The notes: generated by a model from the letters alone, not told the origin. Numbered from the stretch's first letter, positions 1 to 7,327 are shown. The stretch is DNA of 9,125 nucleotides from Candidatus Sulfopaludibacter sp. SbA3 (GCA_945900935.1 CAMDKT010000206.1:1-9125), one strand, 5' to 3'. A program made the numbers and translations.

Positions 1-59
1 TTGGCGGCGACACCGCTTGCTGACGCGCACGGCTCGGTAACGGGCCACGTTGATTCAGC
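1..59. other. Non-coding left edge downstream of the cytochrome gene
   Basis: These bases follow the cytochrome stop codon on the minus strand. I see no gene and no clear hairpin with a U-run that would make an intrinsic terminator. The stretch at about 15-46, with the cores GCTTGCTGACGCGC and GGCTCGGTAACGGG, resembles short GC-rich motifs I associate with dispersed intergenic repeats in Solibacter-like genomes. There is no second copy in this window, so the repeat idea comes from memory and is weak. Confidence 0.25.
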
Positions 60-893
60 TTACCGGATTCGATGGTCGGTGAAGGTAAGCAAGGGAATAG
101 GGCTGCTGCGCGGCATGTGGCAGTCGGCGCAGTTGGCGGTGCGGGGGCAGTCCTGCTTCTTTGCGGCGGTATGGCAGCCGAGGCATTTCCGATCATAGGT
201 CATGGCAGGCCGGGCGTCGGTGTGCGGGTCATGGCAGGTCACGCAGGTCAGGGCGCCCTTGCTTGCCTGGTAGCACTTGCTGGCGGTGAGGCCAATGGGG
301 GCAAAGCGAATGCTGGCCGGGTCCTCGATCTCGGGTTCGGGCGAGGCGTACTCGCGCAGAGGGGAGCGGTGGCATTCGGCGCAGAGGGCCACGTCTTTGG
401 TGCGTTTTATGGTTGGCTCCGCCGGGTGCTTTTCGCCCTCGCCGTGGCAGCGTTGGCAATGGATGCCGGGCTGAGTGGGGCTGGTGGAATGGCAGGCGAA
501 ACAGCGTTGCGCGTTGACATCGCTTTGGACGATTCCGAAGGCGGTGTCAAAGGTGTCGGCGGGTTGCGGGCTGTGGCCGGGGGTGAGGCTTAGGCGGCCG
601 GCGAGGGGGTATTGGCTGACGCGGTGCTCGACCCAGCGGCCTTCCTGTCTGAGCAGCAAAGTGCGGGCGAAGTGGCCGGCTCCGAAGAGCCATTGGATGA
701 CGGCTTCGCGGCGAATGCCGCCGCGGGTAATTGCCACCTTGTTCGCGGAATAGGTGTACAGGGTGCCGGCGCGTTCGCGGAGCGTCTTGCCGTTGAAGCC
801 CGTGCCATCATAGGGCTTCAGCGCGTTCGCGTGGCGTGAAATGGACTGGATGTGCGCCTTATCGGCGTGGCAGGTTGCGCAAGGCGCTCCCAT
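60..893 (-). CDS. Multihaem c-type cytochrome, seven CXXCH sites
   Basis: From ATG 893 this encodes 277 residues with seven CXXCH haem sites at residues 5-9, 131-135, 146-150, 171-175, 217-221, 237-241 and 255-259. The local patterns CQRCHGEGEKH, LTCVTCHDPH and CADCHMPR, with a C-terminal TDHRI, match a family of multihaem cytochromes often fused or linked to TPR domains, from general knowledge. A role in periplasmic or outer-membrane electron transfer is expected; the partner is unknown. The start is unresolved. The reading frame upstream of 893 encodes a convincing signal-peptide-like segment (ALAAVGFVLGTVAAMGA), but between ATG 1073 and ATG 893 there is no in-frame ATG, GTG, TTG or CTG. 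ATG 893 would leave the protein without an export signal, while ATG 1073 adds 60 residues and overlaps the TPR gene by 175 bases. ATG 893 lies 5 bases past the TPR stop. I list the shorter form, but the mature protein must be exported to receive haem. Confidence 0.88.
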   Translation of the reverse strand: MGAPCATCHADKAHIQSISRHANALKPYDGTGFNGKTLRERAGTLYTYSANKVAITRGGIRREAVIQWLFGAGHFARTLLLRQEGRWVEHRVSQYPLAGRLSLTPGHSPQPADTFDTAFGIVQSDVNAQRCFACHSTSPTQPGIHCQRCHGEGEKHPAEPTIKRTKDVALCAECHRSPLREYASPEPEIEDPASIRFAPIGLTASKCYQASKGALTCVTCHDPHTDARPAMTYDRKCLGCHTAAKKQDCPRTANCADCHMPRSSPIPLLTFTDHRIR

Positions 894-898
894 CGCGG

Positions 899-1987
899 CT
901 ACGGTTCCGAGAACAAATCCAACTGCCGCGAGCGCGCTTTGTCGGCCAACGCTTTGAAGCGCTCCAAGGCAAGCTGGGCGTCGGCTTTGCGACCGCTCTC
1001 CTGGTAGACACGGCTCAGCAGGTAGTGGGCTTCGCGGAGATCGGGCTCGTTCTTGACCGCTCGTTCCAGGCATGGGATAGCTTCGGGCGCTTTGCGCTGC
1101 TGCCAGACAAGTTTAGCTAAGTGGTAGTTAGTCCTGGGATGATTGGGTCTTTGAGCGAGGGCTTTGCGGAGGAGTTGTTCGGATTCTTTCGGATCCCCCC
1201 CGGTTAAGGCCACAGCGGAGCCAAGGGCAAAAAGGGCTTCGGCGCTGTTCGGGAAGCGATGCAGTTCCGCGCGCAACTCGGCGACGGCTGCCGGCCGTTT
1301 GTGCTGACGCCAGAGTACGGCGCCGATGTTGAGGCCGAGCGTGGGGAGGTTGGGGTTGAGGGCGCGGGCTTTGTAGAAGGCAGCAAGGGCGTCGTCGTCC
1401 TGGCCTCCGGCCAAGTACGCCTGGCCGAGGCTGAGTTGCAACTCGGGGGACGTGCCTTGTTCGAGCAGCGGGCCCAGGAGTTTTTGGGCCTCGGCGGGGC
1501 GGTTGGATCTCGTGTACGCCGTAGCCAGTCCGATGAGAATGGTGGCGTCGGCGGTAGGGGTTAGAGCCTCGAAGGATTTGACGGCTTCGGAGTAGTTTTC
1601 GAGTTCTAGGAGTGTGAGTGCGCGAAGTTGCAATGCTTGGCGATGGGCGGGCTGGAACTTGAGAAATTCGTCGAAAGCGTTGCGGGCTTGGGCCCAATGG
1701 AGCGACTTGTAATAGGCCAGGCCGAGGTTGAGGTAGATGGGTGTGAGGGAGGGAGCGGCTTTGAGCGCTTTTTGATAGGAGAGGATGGCGGCGCTGTAAT
1801 TATCACGGCGGGCCTGGACAGCGCCAAGATTGGCGAGGGCCTGGGCGTCGGCGGGGTTGGCCTTCAAGTGCAGTTTATACGCCTGTTCGGCTTCGGTGAG
1901 GCGGCCGGCGCGGAGATGATCGTTGCCCGTGTCGAAGGCAGATTGGGCGGCCAGGGTGAGGGTGCAGAGAAAGAAGAGTTTGATCAT
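899..1987 (-). CDS. Secreted tetratricopeptide-repeat protein
   Basis: The product is a 362-residue protein made almost wholly of TPR units. It opens with a short hydrophobic signal peptide (MIKLFFLCTLTLAAQSA, residues 1-17), so it is probably periplasmic. Residues from about 18 to 350 form roughly ten helical repeats with the usual W/L-G-Y/F-A-P spacing, for example ANLGAVQARRDNYSAA, LGLAYYKSLHWAQA and YLLSRVYQESGRKADA. TPR arrays are protein-binding scaffolds; no catalytic site is visible. I chose ATG 1987 because it precedes the signal peptide. An in-frame ATG at 2134 would add 49 residues of non-TPR sequence and overlap the preceding gene. No strong ribosome binding site is seen. The gene ends 5 bases before the cytochrome ATG, so the two are very likely co-translated. 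In other bacteria similar cytochromes carry a TPR domain in the same chain, which suggests a working pair. Confidence 0.88.
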   Translation of the reverse strand: MIKLFFLCTLTLAAQSAFDTGNDHLRAGRLTEAEQAYKLHLKANPADAQALANLGAVQARRDNYSAAILSYQKALKAAPSLTPIYLNLGLAYYKSLHWAQARNAFDEFLKFQPAHRQALQLRALTLLELENYSEAVKSFEALTPTADATILIGLATAYTRSNRPAEAQKLLGPLLEQGTSPELQLSLGQAYLAGGQDDDALAAFYKARALNPNLPTLGLNIGAVLWRQHKRPAAVAELRAELHRFPNSAEALFALGSAVALTGGDPKESEQLLRKALAQRPNHPRTNYHLAKLVWQQRKAPEAIPCLERAVKNEPDLREAHYLLSRVYQESGRKADAQLALERFKALADKARSRQLDLFSEP

Positions 1988-1998
1988 CGGGGGATGCG

Positions 1999-2023
1999 GG
2001 CGGAGTATCTCTGCCCGAGTATC
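1999..2023 (-). repeat. Imperfect tandem 11-mer upstream of the TPR gene
   Basis: On the minus strand GATACTCGGGC (2023-2013) is followed after three bases by GATACTCCGCC (2009-1999), a 9 of 11 match with a 14-base period. It lies in the 70-base gap before the TPR gene, 12 bases from its start codon. It could be a binding site or part of a promoter, or chance in GC-rich DNA. Confidence 0.35.
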
Positions 2024-2057
2024 CCATAACGGATTAGTGCGGTGCGGTGGCCGGGTA

Positions 2058-2951
2058 TTATGGGCGCAGCAGAACGGGTCTGGGGCAGGGAACGACGGTG
2101 GTTTGTTTGATCTTGCCGATTTCGCGGCGGGCAATTTGAGCCCACTGGGAGGAGGGGTCGAGCTTGAGATACGTCTGCCAGTGGCTGAGGGCCTTCATCA
2201 TGTCGCCTTGGCCTTGGTGGAGCAGGGCGAGATTGTAATGGGCGTCGGCGTATTGGGGCTGGATGCGCAGGGCGGAGTGGTAATGGGTGTAGGCGCGATC
2301 AGGGTCGTTGCGCTCGTCGTAGAGGTTGCCGAGATTGTAGTGGGCGAGCGCGTAATTTGGATCGGCTTCGACGGAAGCGCGGTAATAGTGCTCGCTCTTT
2401 TTCCAGTCGCGTTTATGGAAGTAGATAGTTCCGAGGTTGACCAGGGCACCGGCGGCGGCGGGATTTAGTTCGATGGCTTTGAGGTAGGCGTCGATGGCTT
2501 CTTGCGGGCCGGCGTTGGACTGTTCGAGGTCCAGACCCTTCTGGAACCAGAAGTCTGATTGTTCGCGGTTGCGCTGGGGTTCGGGGCGGGGGGCGAACGT
2601 ACGCGTTTTGGCGGCGTCGAAATCGAAGAACAACTGACCCGTAACGGGCTCGATGCGCTGGCCGGAGAATTGCACGCCGATGCGGCGTCCTTCGGTGAAG
2701 ATTTTGACGTCGCTGGGCCGCTGACCGAGGCGCTCCTGTAATGATTGGAACGTCTGGCGAATGCGGCTAAGGGGGATTTTTTCTTTGCGGAGCGTATTCA
2801 GAGTACGGAGAGTGAGAAGGTCCGGGAAGGCGTAACTCGCCGACGCAGAAACGAGACCTTGCTTTTCCCAGTTTCGGAGCTGACGCGCCTCAAGGGACAG
2901 GACTCGGCAGATTTCTTTGCGAGTCCACGATTGCCGGCTGACGGGGGCCAC
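2058..2951 (-). CDS. MerR-type HTH / TPR fusion protein
   Basis: From GTG 2951 this gives 297 residues. Residues 9-75 look like a MerR-family winged helix: WTRKEICRVL is the first helix-turn-helix, RQLRNWEKQGL the recognition region, YAFPDLLTLRTLNTLR the wing and following helix, then IPLSRIRQTFQSL. A linker of about 60 residues contains a short beta-rich segment (GRRIGVQFSGQRIEPV, GQLFFDFD). Residues about 132-281 hold four TPR units with clear canonical repeats (ALVNLGTIYFHKRDW, AHYNLGNLYDERNDP, AHYNLALLHQGQGD). The MerR half suggests DNA binding and the TPR half protein contacts, so a cytoplasmic regulator controlled by a partner protein is plausible; its target is not known. An in-frame ATG at 3062 overlaps thiF and adds 37 residues unlike a MerR N-terminus, so GTG 2951 is preferred. 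A purine-rich AAGGGAG lies about 17 bases upstream, too far for a good ribosome binding site. The gap to thiF is 73 bases. Confidence 0.85.
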   Translation of the reverse strand: MAPVSRQSWTRKEICRVLSLEARQLRNWEKQGLVSASASYAFPDLLTLRTLNTLRKEKIPLSRIRQTFQSLQERLGQRPSDVKIFTEGRRIGVQFSGQRIEPVTGQLFFDFDAAKTRTFAPRPEPQRNREQSDFWFQKGLDLEQSNAGPQEAIDAYLKAIELNPAAAGALVNLGTIYFHKRDWKKSEHYYRASVEADPNYALAHYNLGNLYDERNDPDRAYTHYHSALRIQPQYADAHYNLALLHQGQGDMMKALSHWQTYLKLDPSSQWAQIARREIGKIKQTTVVPCPRPVLLRP

Positions 2952-2974
2952 GAAAAAAGAATAACACGCTCCCT

Positions 2975-3014
2975 TGTGGAGTATATGTGGAAAACCCCTA
3001 TTTGTTGTGGGTAA
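2975..3014 (-). promoter_or_regulatory. AT-rich gap with DnaA-box-like motifs and a possible -10
   Basis: This lies in the 73-base gap between thiF and the MerR-TPR gene, which is AT-rich compared with the rest of the window. On the minus strand it holds TTACCCACA (3014-3006), TTTTCCACA (2994-2986) and TACTCCACA (2983-2975). The second fits the TTWTNCACA DnaA-box consensus, the first has one mismatch and the third is weaker. TATACT at 2985-2980 could be a -10 box for the MerR-TPR gene, but the sequence 17 bases upstream (ACAACA) is a poor -35. Either reading would make this a regulated internal promoter. Confidence 0.3.
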
Positions 3015-3024
3015 GTTTACGGTT

Positions 3025-4044
3025 TTAGCACCCAATATATTTGGCGTAGAGGCTGCGGGCAACTCCTACGTCGATAGTTCCTTTGATGATCGCGCGGCCA
3101 TCGGGGAAGACAGTTATTTCAAAGGGATTGGGGAAGAAGCGAAGGGCGAACTCGTTGGCGCGTACAGGGGCGAGTTTTTCGAGGCGGAGTTTGAGTTCGG
3201 GAAGATTGATGGGTTTCGAGCGTTCGTGAATTTGAACAGCGTCGCGGCCGCAAAGGGAAATGGGGACGCGTTTTTCGCCGTTTAGGTAAGGGAATTCCGG
3301 GTTAGGGCCGCAGGCGGGACAGTTTGGGTCTGGGTGGGGTTGGTCGATTTGGCGGACGGCGCCGCTCCAAACGTCGATTGTAGTAATTCGGAGGTTGGGC
3401 TGGTGGCCGGTAAGGAGTTTGATCGCGTCAGCGGATTGGATGGCGGCAATGGCGGCGGTGACGGAGCCGAGGACGCCGGCGGTTTCGCAGGTTGGCTGGT
3501 CGGTTTTTGGCGATTCGGGGTAGACGCACTGCAGGCAGGAGGAGACGCCGGGGAGGATGGGCATGGTAATCCCGTAGCTGCCAACGGCGGCGCCGTATAT
3601 CCAAGATTTATTTGTACTTAAGGCGAACTCATTGAGGAGGTAACGAGTTTCGAAGTTGTCGGTGCCATCGAGGATTAGATCGGCATCGGCGAGGATATCT
3701 ACTATATTCGTAGGATTAAGGTCGGTGATGTGGGCGTGGACTTTTGTGGAGGAATTGATGCGGGCGATGGCGCGGGCGGCGGCGGCGGCTTTGGGCAGAT
3801 TATCGCGGGCGTCCTGCTCTTCGAAGAGCCATTGGCGTTGAAGATTGGAGTGTTCGACGTAATCGCGGTCGATGATTATGAGAGTACCGACGCCGGCGCG
3901 GGCAAGGGCGGCGGCCTGGAAAGTGCCGAGTGCGCCGCAGCCGACGATAGCCACTTGTGACTGTAGTAGTAATTCCTGGCCGGACTCGCCGATGGGGGAG
4001 AAGAGGATCTGGCGGGAATAGCGTTCGCGCTCTTCCGGGGTCAT
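3025..4044 (-). CDS. thiF: ThiF/MoeB-type E1-like adenylyltransferase
   Basis: The 339-residue protein adenylates the C-terminal glycine of a small sulphur-carrier protein (ThiS or MoaD type) in the cytoplasm. Visible hallmarks are the nucleotide-binding loop GCGALG (35-40), the acidic residue after IIID (59), the arginine of NLQRQ (70), lysine 85, DGTDNFETR (126-134), a TCETAG segment with the likely catalytic cysteine (186), and zinc-binding pairs C170/C173 and C242/C245. The C-terminal tail from about 255 (SLCGRDAVQIHE, then FEITVFPDGRAIIKGTIDV and YAKYIG) resembles the tail of Bacillus-type ThiF, so I favour that label over MoeB; the two are hard to separate by sequence. No rhodanese domain is present. 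It starts 17 bases after the permease stop, without a clear ribosome binding site. No thiS, thiG, moaD or moaE is in view, so pathway assignment is inference. Confidence 0.88.
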   Translation of the reverse strand: MTPEERERYSRQILFSPIGESGQELLLQSQVAIVGCGALGTFQAAALARAGVGTLIIIDRDYVEHSNLQRQWLFEEQDARDNLPKAAAAARAIARINSSTKVHAHITDLNPTNIVDILADADLILDGTDNFETRYLLNEFALSTNKSWIYGAAVGSYGITMPILPGVSSCLQCVYPESPKTDQPTCETAGVLGSVTAAIAAIQSADAIKLLTGHQPNLRITTIDVWSGAVRQIDQPHPDPNCPACGPNPEFPYLNGEKRVPISLCGRDAVQIHERSKPINLPELKLRLEKLAPVRANEFALRFFPNPFEITVFPDGRAIIKGTIDVGVARSLYAKYIGC

Positions 4045-4061
4045 TTGGGTCTAGAGTAGCA

Positions 4062-6629
4062 TTACTCGTCGCGGAGAACTTCGAGGGGCTTCTGATCGAG
4101 AATGCGATAACTGGCCATCCAACCGGCGAACATTGCGATGAGCGCACTACCGAAAATGGCGATGCCATTCGGCGCCCAGTCAAATTGAAACTGCGCGTCG
4201 AGGAGCCGGGTGAGCAGTACGTTGGTAAAGGCTACGGCGAGCACGCTGCCCATAACCCCGGAGACGAGGCCCAGGAGCAGGAACTCCACTGAAAAAATTG
4301 CCGCGACCTTGGCGCGAGTAGCGCCAAGGGTTTTCAGGATGACCACCTCGCGGACGCGGCGCAGGCGGCTGCCGGCGATGCTGGAGGCGAGAATGATCAT
4401 GCCGGCGAGAATGGCGAAGGCTGAGATGAAGCGTACGACGAGCGCGACCTGATCAATTACTTCCTGGACGCGAACGAGCACGTCGGCCAGATTGATGACG
4501 GTGATGGCGGGGAACTTTTCGAAGGACGCTTTCTGGAGCTGGGAGATCAGTGCGGGGCGGGCGCGGATGGCACCGAAGTAAAGGACGGGGACGCTGTCGA
4601 GTGCGCCGGGGGAGAAGACGAATTCGGTGTTGGAGCCTGGCCGGACGCTTTCATTGCGATGAATGGCGGCGACGCGGGCATAGACTTTGCGGCCCGAGAC
4701 TTCCCATTCCGTCAGCGTGCCGGGTTTCAAATTGAGAGCTTTCGCGGCATCGGCCAGGACAGAAAGCTGGGGCTCCGCGGACCCGGGATTGTTCCACCAT
4801 TTCCCTTCCACAATTTGTGTTTGGGGGGGCATTTCGTTCGACCAGGTAATGGTGCGGGCGCGGAGAAAACGTTTGGCGGGACCGACGAGATTGGTTTCAT
4901 TTTGCGCCGTGTTGTTGATCGACTTCAGATGGCCGGCGGCGGTGGCGACGATGGCGACATCCCCTTCCACGCCGGGCGCGGATTTCAGAAAGGCGGCGAC
5001 GGGCAAGCGATCAGCGTTGGTAATGTTGATGAGGAAAACATTCGGCATGCCGGGCGGGGCGCTGGCGGAAATCTGCCCGATGATTGAGCTTTGCAGTAAG
5101 TAGATCGTCAGGGTGAGCATGACGCCAAGGCTGAAAGCGACGAGTACAGCCTCGGCGCGGTTGCCGGGCCGATAGAGATTGGCGAGGCCGTGACGGGCGA
5201 GCGCGGGGAGCTTCAACGCGGGCAATTTCACCAGCCGGCGCAGAAGTTTCAGCAGCGCCCAGGAGAGTCCGGCGAGCAGTAACAACGCCCCGATGAGACC
5301 ACCGACGAACCAGCCGCCGACGCGGGCGGCGACGGCCCAATTGGCGTCGATTAGAAAAGCGGCCATGCCGGCGAGGCCGAGGCAGATCAGCAGCGCCGCG
5401 GCGAGGGAGGCGCGCTGTTCCCGCCACCACTCCCTCCACGGTTTTGGGACGCCTTCCATGTCGCGCCGGAAGATGACAATCGGCTTGATCTGGCGGATTT
5501 CAAGGAGCGGCGGGAGGACGAAGAGGAGTGTGGACAACAGCGATAGCCCGAAGCCTTCGGCGATGGAAATCCACTCGAACTGCACGTTCGGCGCGATGGG
5601 GAAGAAGCCGGCGATCAGCAGCGGGAAGGCTTTCTGCACGCCCGCGCCTAGGAGTATGCCGATGCCGCCTCCGGCGAGGGCAAGCAGCGTCGCCTGCAAC
5701 AGATACACGTGCAGGATCTGCGATGAGCGGCCGCCGAGGGCCTTCATCACGGCGATGGAATCGAGTTTCTGCTGGAGATGCGACTGCATGGCCATCGCCA
5801 CGCCGAGCGCGCCGACGACGAGGGCGATGAGGCTCACCAAGCTAAGGAAAGTCGTGGCGTTGTTCAGGCCGCGGGTGATGAGCGGATGGGTCTCGCGGTA
5901 GTCGGCGATGACGGCGTCCGGGAAGGCGGAGGCGAGCTGCTTGCGGGCGGTCAATATCATCGCGTCGGCCTGGCCGGAGGGGAACTTGAAGAGGAAGCGC
6001 TGCGAGCTGCGGCTGCCTTCCCGCAGCAGTCCGGCGAGCTCCAGATTGGCCCGAGTCAACATTACGCGGGGGCCGACGTTGACCGAGCCGGCCATGCGAT
6101 CGGGCTCGTATGTCAGGACGCCTTTGATGGTGAACTCGGCGGTGCCGAGGCGAACGATCGCGCCTTCCTTCAGGCCGGAGCGGACGAGCAGGTCGTCGGA
6201 AACGGCGATATTCGGGCCCTCCAGAATCGATGGAAGCCCGGCATTGGCTGCCGTTCTGACCTCGCCGTAGAAAGGGTATTTGGCTGGGTCAACGGCTTTG
6301 ACGGCGACGAGCAGCGGTGTGCTCATTTGCGGCGCGCTGAGCATGGAAACGGTTTCGGTAATCCAAGTGCGGTCGATGGATTGCGCGGTGAAATCGTCGA
6401 AAATTTTCTCCTGGGCGGGGGTGGGGAGTTCGAAGACGCGGACGCTGAGATCGGCCGCCATTAATGTGCGCGCGTCCTTCAAGAGCATGGAACGGAAGGC
6501 GCGGGAGAAGCCGCGGACACCGGTGAGGGACCCGACGCCAACGGCGACGGCGAGGATGACGAAGGCGAACTTGGCGGCGGAGTTGCGGGAATCGCGCCAG
6601 GCGAGGCGGAGGGCTGTGCTAAATCTCAT
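4062..6629 (-). CDS. ybbP: FtsX-type ABC transporter permease, YbbP-like
   Basis: This 855-residue inner-membrane protein is the permease partner of the adjacent ATPase. It has the two-half layout of YbbP-type (duplicated FtsX/MacB) permeases. A first transmembrane segment lies near 22-40, followed by a large periplasmic domain. A cluster of helices at about 258-281, 308-332 and 355-378 follows. Two central helices lie near 408-427 and 437-462, and another near 493-518. A second periplasmic domain then leads to a last cluster at about 727-751, 779-806 and 821-841. Each half carries the cytoplasmic coupling-helix motif, seen as SIAVMKALGGRSSQI (291-305) and EVVILKTLGATRAKV (761-775), evidence of internal duplication. 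The length is slightly above the roughly 800 residues typical for E. coli YbbP. The ATG overlaps the ATPase gene by 11 bases, so translation is probably coupled. Substrate is unknown; family members are thought to be exporters or envelope-associated. Confidence 0.92.
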   Translation of the reverse strand: MRFSTALRLAWRDSRNSAAKFAFVILAVAVGVGSLTGVRGFSRAFRSMLLKDARTLMAADLSVRVFELPTPAQEKIFDDFTAQSIDRTWITETVSMLSAPQMSTPLLVAVKAVDPAKYPFYGEVRTAANAGLPSILEGPNIAVSDDLLVRSGLKEGAIVRLGTAEFTIKGVLTYEPDRMAGSVNVGPRVMLTRANLELAGLLREGSRSSQRFLFKFPSGQADAMILTARKQLASAFPDAVIADYRETHPLITRGLNNATTFLSLVSLIALVVGALGVAMAMQSHLQQKLDSIAVMKALGGRSSQILHVYLLQATLLALAGGGIGILLGAGVQKAFPLLIAGFFPIAPNVQFEWISIAEGFGLSLLSTLLFVLPPLLEIRQIKPIVIFRRDMEGVPKPWREWWREQRASLAAALLICLGLAGMAAFLIDANWAVAARVGGWFVGGLIGALLLLAGLSWALLKLLRRLVKLPALKLPALARHGLANLYRPGNRAEAVLVAFSLGVMLTLTIYLLQSSIIGQISASAPPGMPNVFLINITNADRLPVAAFLKSAPGVEGDVAIVATAAGHLKSINNTAQNETNLVGPAKRFLRARTITWSNEMPPQTQIVEGKWWNNPGSAEPQLSVLADAAKALNLKPGTLTEWEVSGRKVYARVAAIHRNESVRPGSNTEFVFSPGALDSVPVLYFGAIRARPALISQLQKASFEKFPAITVINLADVLVRVQEVIDQVALVVRFISAFAILAGMIILASSIAGSRLRRVREVVILKTLGATRAKVAAIFSVEFLLLGLVSGVMGSVLAVAFTNVLLTRLLDAQFQFDWAPNGIAIFGSALIAMFAGWMASYRILDQKPLEVLRDE

Positions 6630-7314
6630 CGCTCACGATCACTCCGTCGCGCATTTGGATACGGCGGCCGGCGTGGGCGGCGACTTGCGGGTCATGCGTG
6701 ACCAGGATAAGGGTTGTGCCTTCCTTCCGATTCATATTGAGGAGCAACTCCAGGACATGGGCGCCATTGGCGGAGTCGAGATTGCCGGTGGGTTCGTCGG
6801 CCATTAGTATGGGCGGTTGGAGCATGAAGGCGCGGGCGAGGGCTACCCGTTGCTGTTCGCCGCCGGAGAGCTGGACGGGATAGTGATCCCGTCGATCAGC
6901 GAGGCCGACATCGTCCAGCAGCGCGCGGGCGCGAGCGGCGGCGTTGCCGGCGGCACCGGCGAGTTCAGCGGGGAGCAGAACGTTTTCTTCTGCTGTAAGG
7001 GTTGGGATGAGCTGATAGGACTGGAACACGAAGCCGAGTTTGCGGGCGCGGAGGCGGGCGAGCGAATCTTCGTTCAGGCCGGTAATTTCTTCACCGTCGA
7101 GCTGAATGGAGCCGCTGGTGACGGTGTCGAGACCGGCGAGGAGACCGAGCAGGGTGCTCTTGCCGGAACCGGACGCGCCCATGATGGCAACGAACTGGCC
7201 CTGGGGAACGTCGAAATCAATACCGCGGAGAATGTCGACGGTGTGCGTGGCGGTGGCGATGGATTTGTGGAGTTCGCGGACGCGGATGGCCGGCCGGGTG
7301 TTGGGGTTTGCCAT
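6619..7314 (-). CDS. ybbA: ABC transporter ATPase, YbbA/LolD-like
   Basis: The 231-residue ATPase has every standard motif: Walker A GASGSGKST (46-54), Q-loop glutamine 98 in FVFQSYQL, signature LSGGEQQR (149-156), Walker B with D173 and catalytic E174 (MADEPTGNLD) and the switch histidine 207 in LVTHD. YQLIPTLTAEENVLLP and NLDSANG are typical of the MacB/LolD/YbbA group that drives FtsX-like permeases. I chose ATG 7314 because a longer in-frame start at 7722 would run antisense through the tesA gene and add low-complexity sequence. The region before ATG 7314 has no obvious ribosome binding site. The gene ends inside the permease start (ATGAGATTTAG shared), as in tightly coupled ABC operons. 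It is divergent from the tesA-like gene with 13 bases between the two start codons, so the promoter must lie inside the neighbouring coding sequence. Confidence 0.93.
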   Translation of the reverse strand: MANPNTRPAIRVRELHKSIATATHTVDILRGIDFDVPQGQFVAIMGASGSGKSTLLGLLAGLDTVTSGSIQLDGEEITGLNEDSLARLRARKLGFVFQSYQLIPTLTAEENVLLPAELAGAAGNAAARARALLDDVGLADRRDHYPVQLSGGEQQRVALARAFMLQPPILMADEPTGNLDSANGAHVLELLLNMNRKEGTTLILVTHDPQVAAHAGRRIQMRDGVIVSDEI

Positions 7315-7327
7315 AGGATGGAGAGAG

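Noticed and set aside
72..593. Plus-strand open frame opposite the cytochrome
   Set aside because: The minus strand has seven CXXCH sites in one frame, so the plus frame is an antisense shadow rich in G and A.
1988..2134. Earlier start of the TPR protein at 2134
   Set aside because: It overlaps the MerR-TPR gene and places a signal peptide 50 residues inside the chain; ATG 1987 is the natural start.
2975..3014. Chromosomal replication origin
   Set aside because: Only one exact and two approximate DnaA-like sites are seen, no dnaA, dnaN or gidA neighbour is present, and the gap is only 73 bases.
3025..4044. E1-like protein as part of a bacterial ubiquitin-like or CBASS-type defence system
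   Set aside because: No E2-like, JAB, ubiquitin-like or cyclase gene is adjacent, and the protein has a complete ThiF/MoeB layout with Bacillus-type tail.
5778..6464. Long plus-strand open frame opposite the permease gene
   Set aside because: It is antisense to a strongly supported YbbP-like gene, has no recognisable motif and looks like the GC-driven shadow frame expected in GC-rich DNA.
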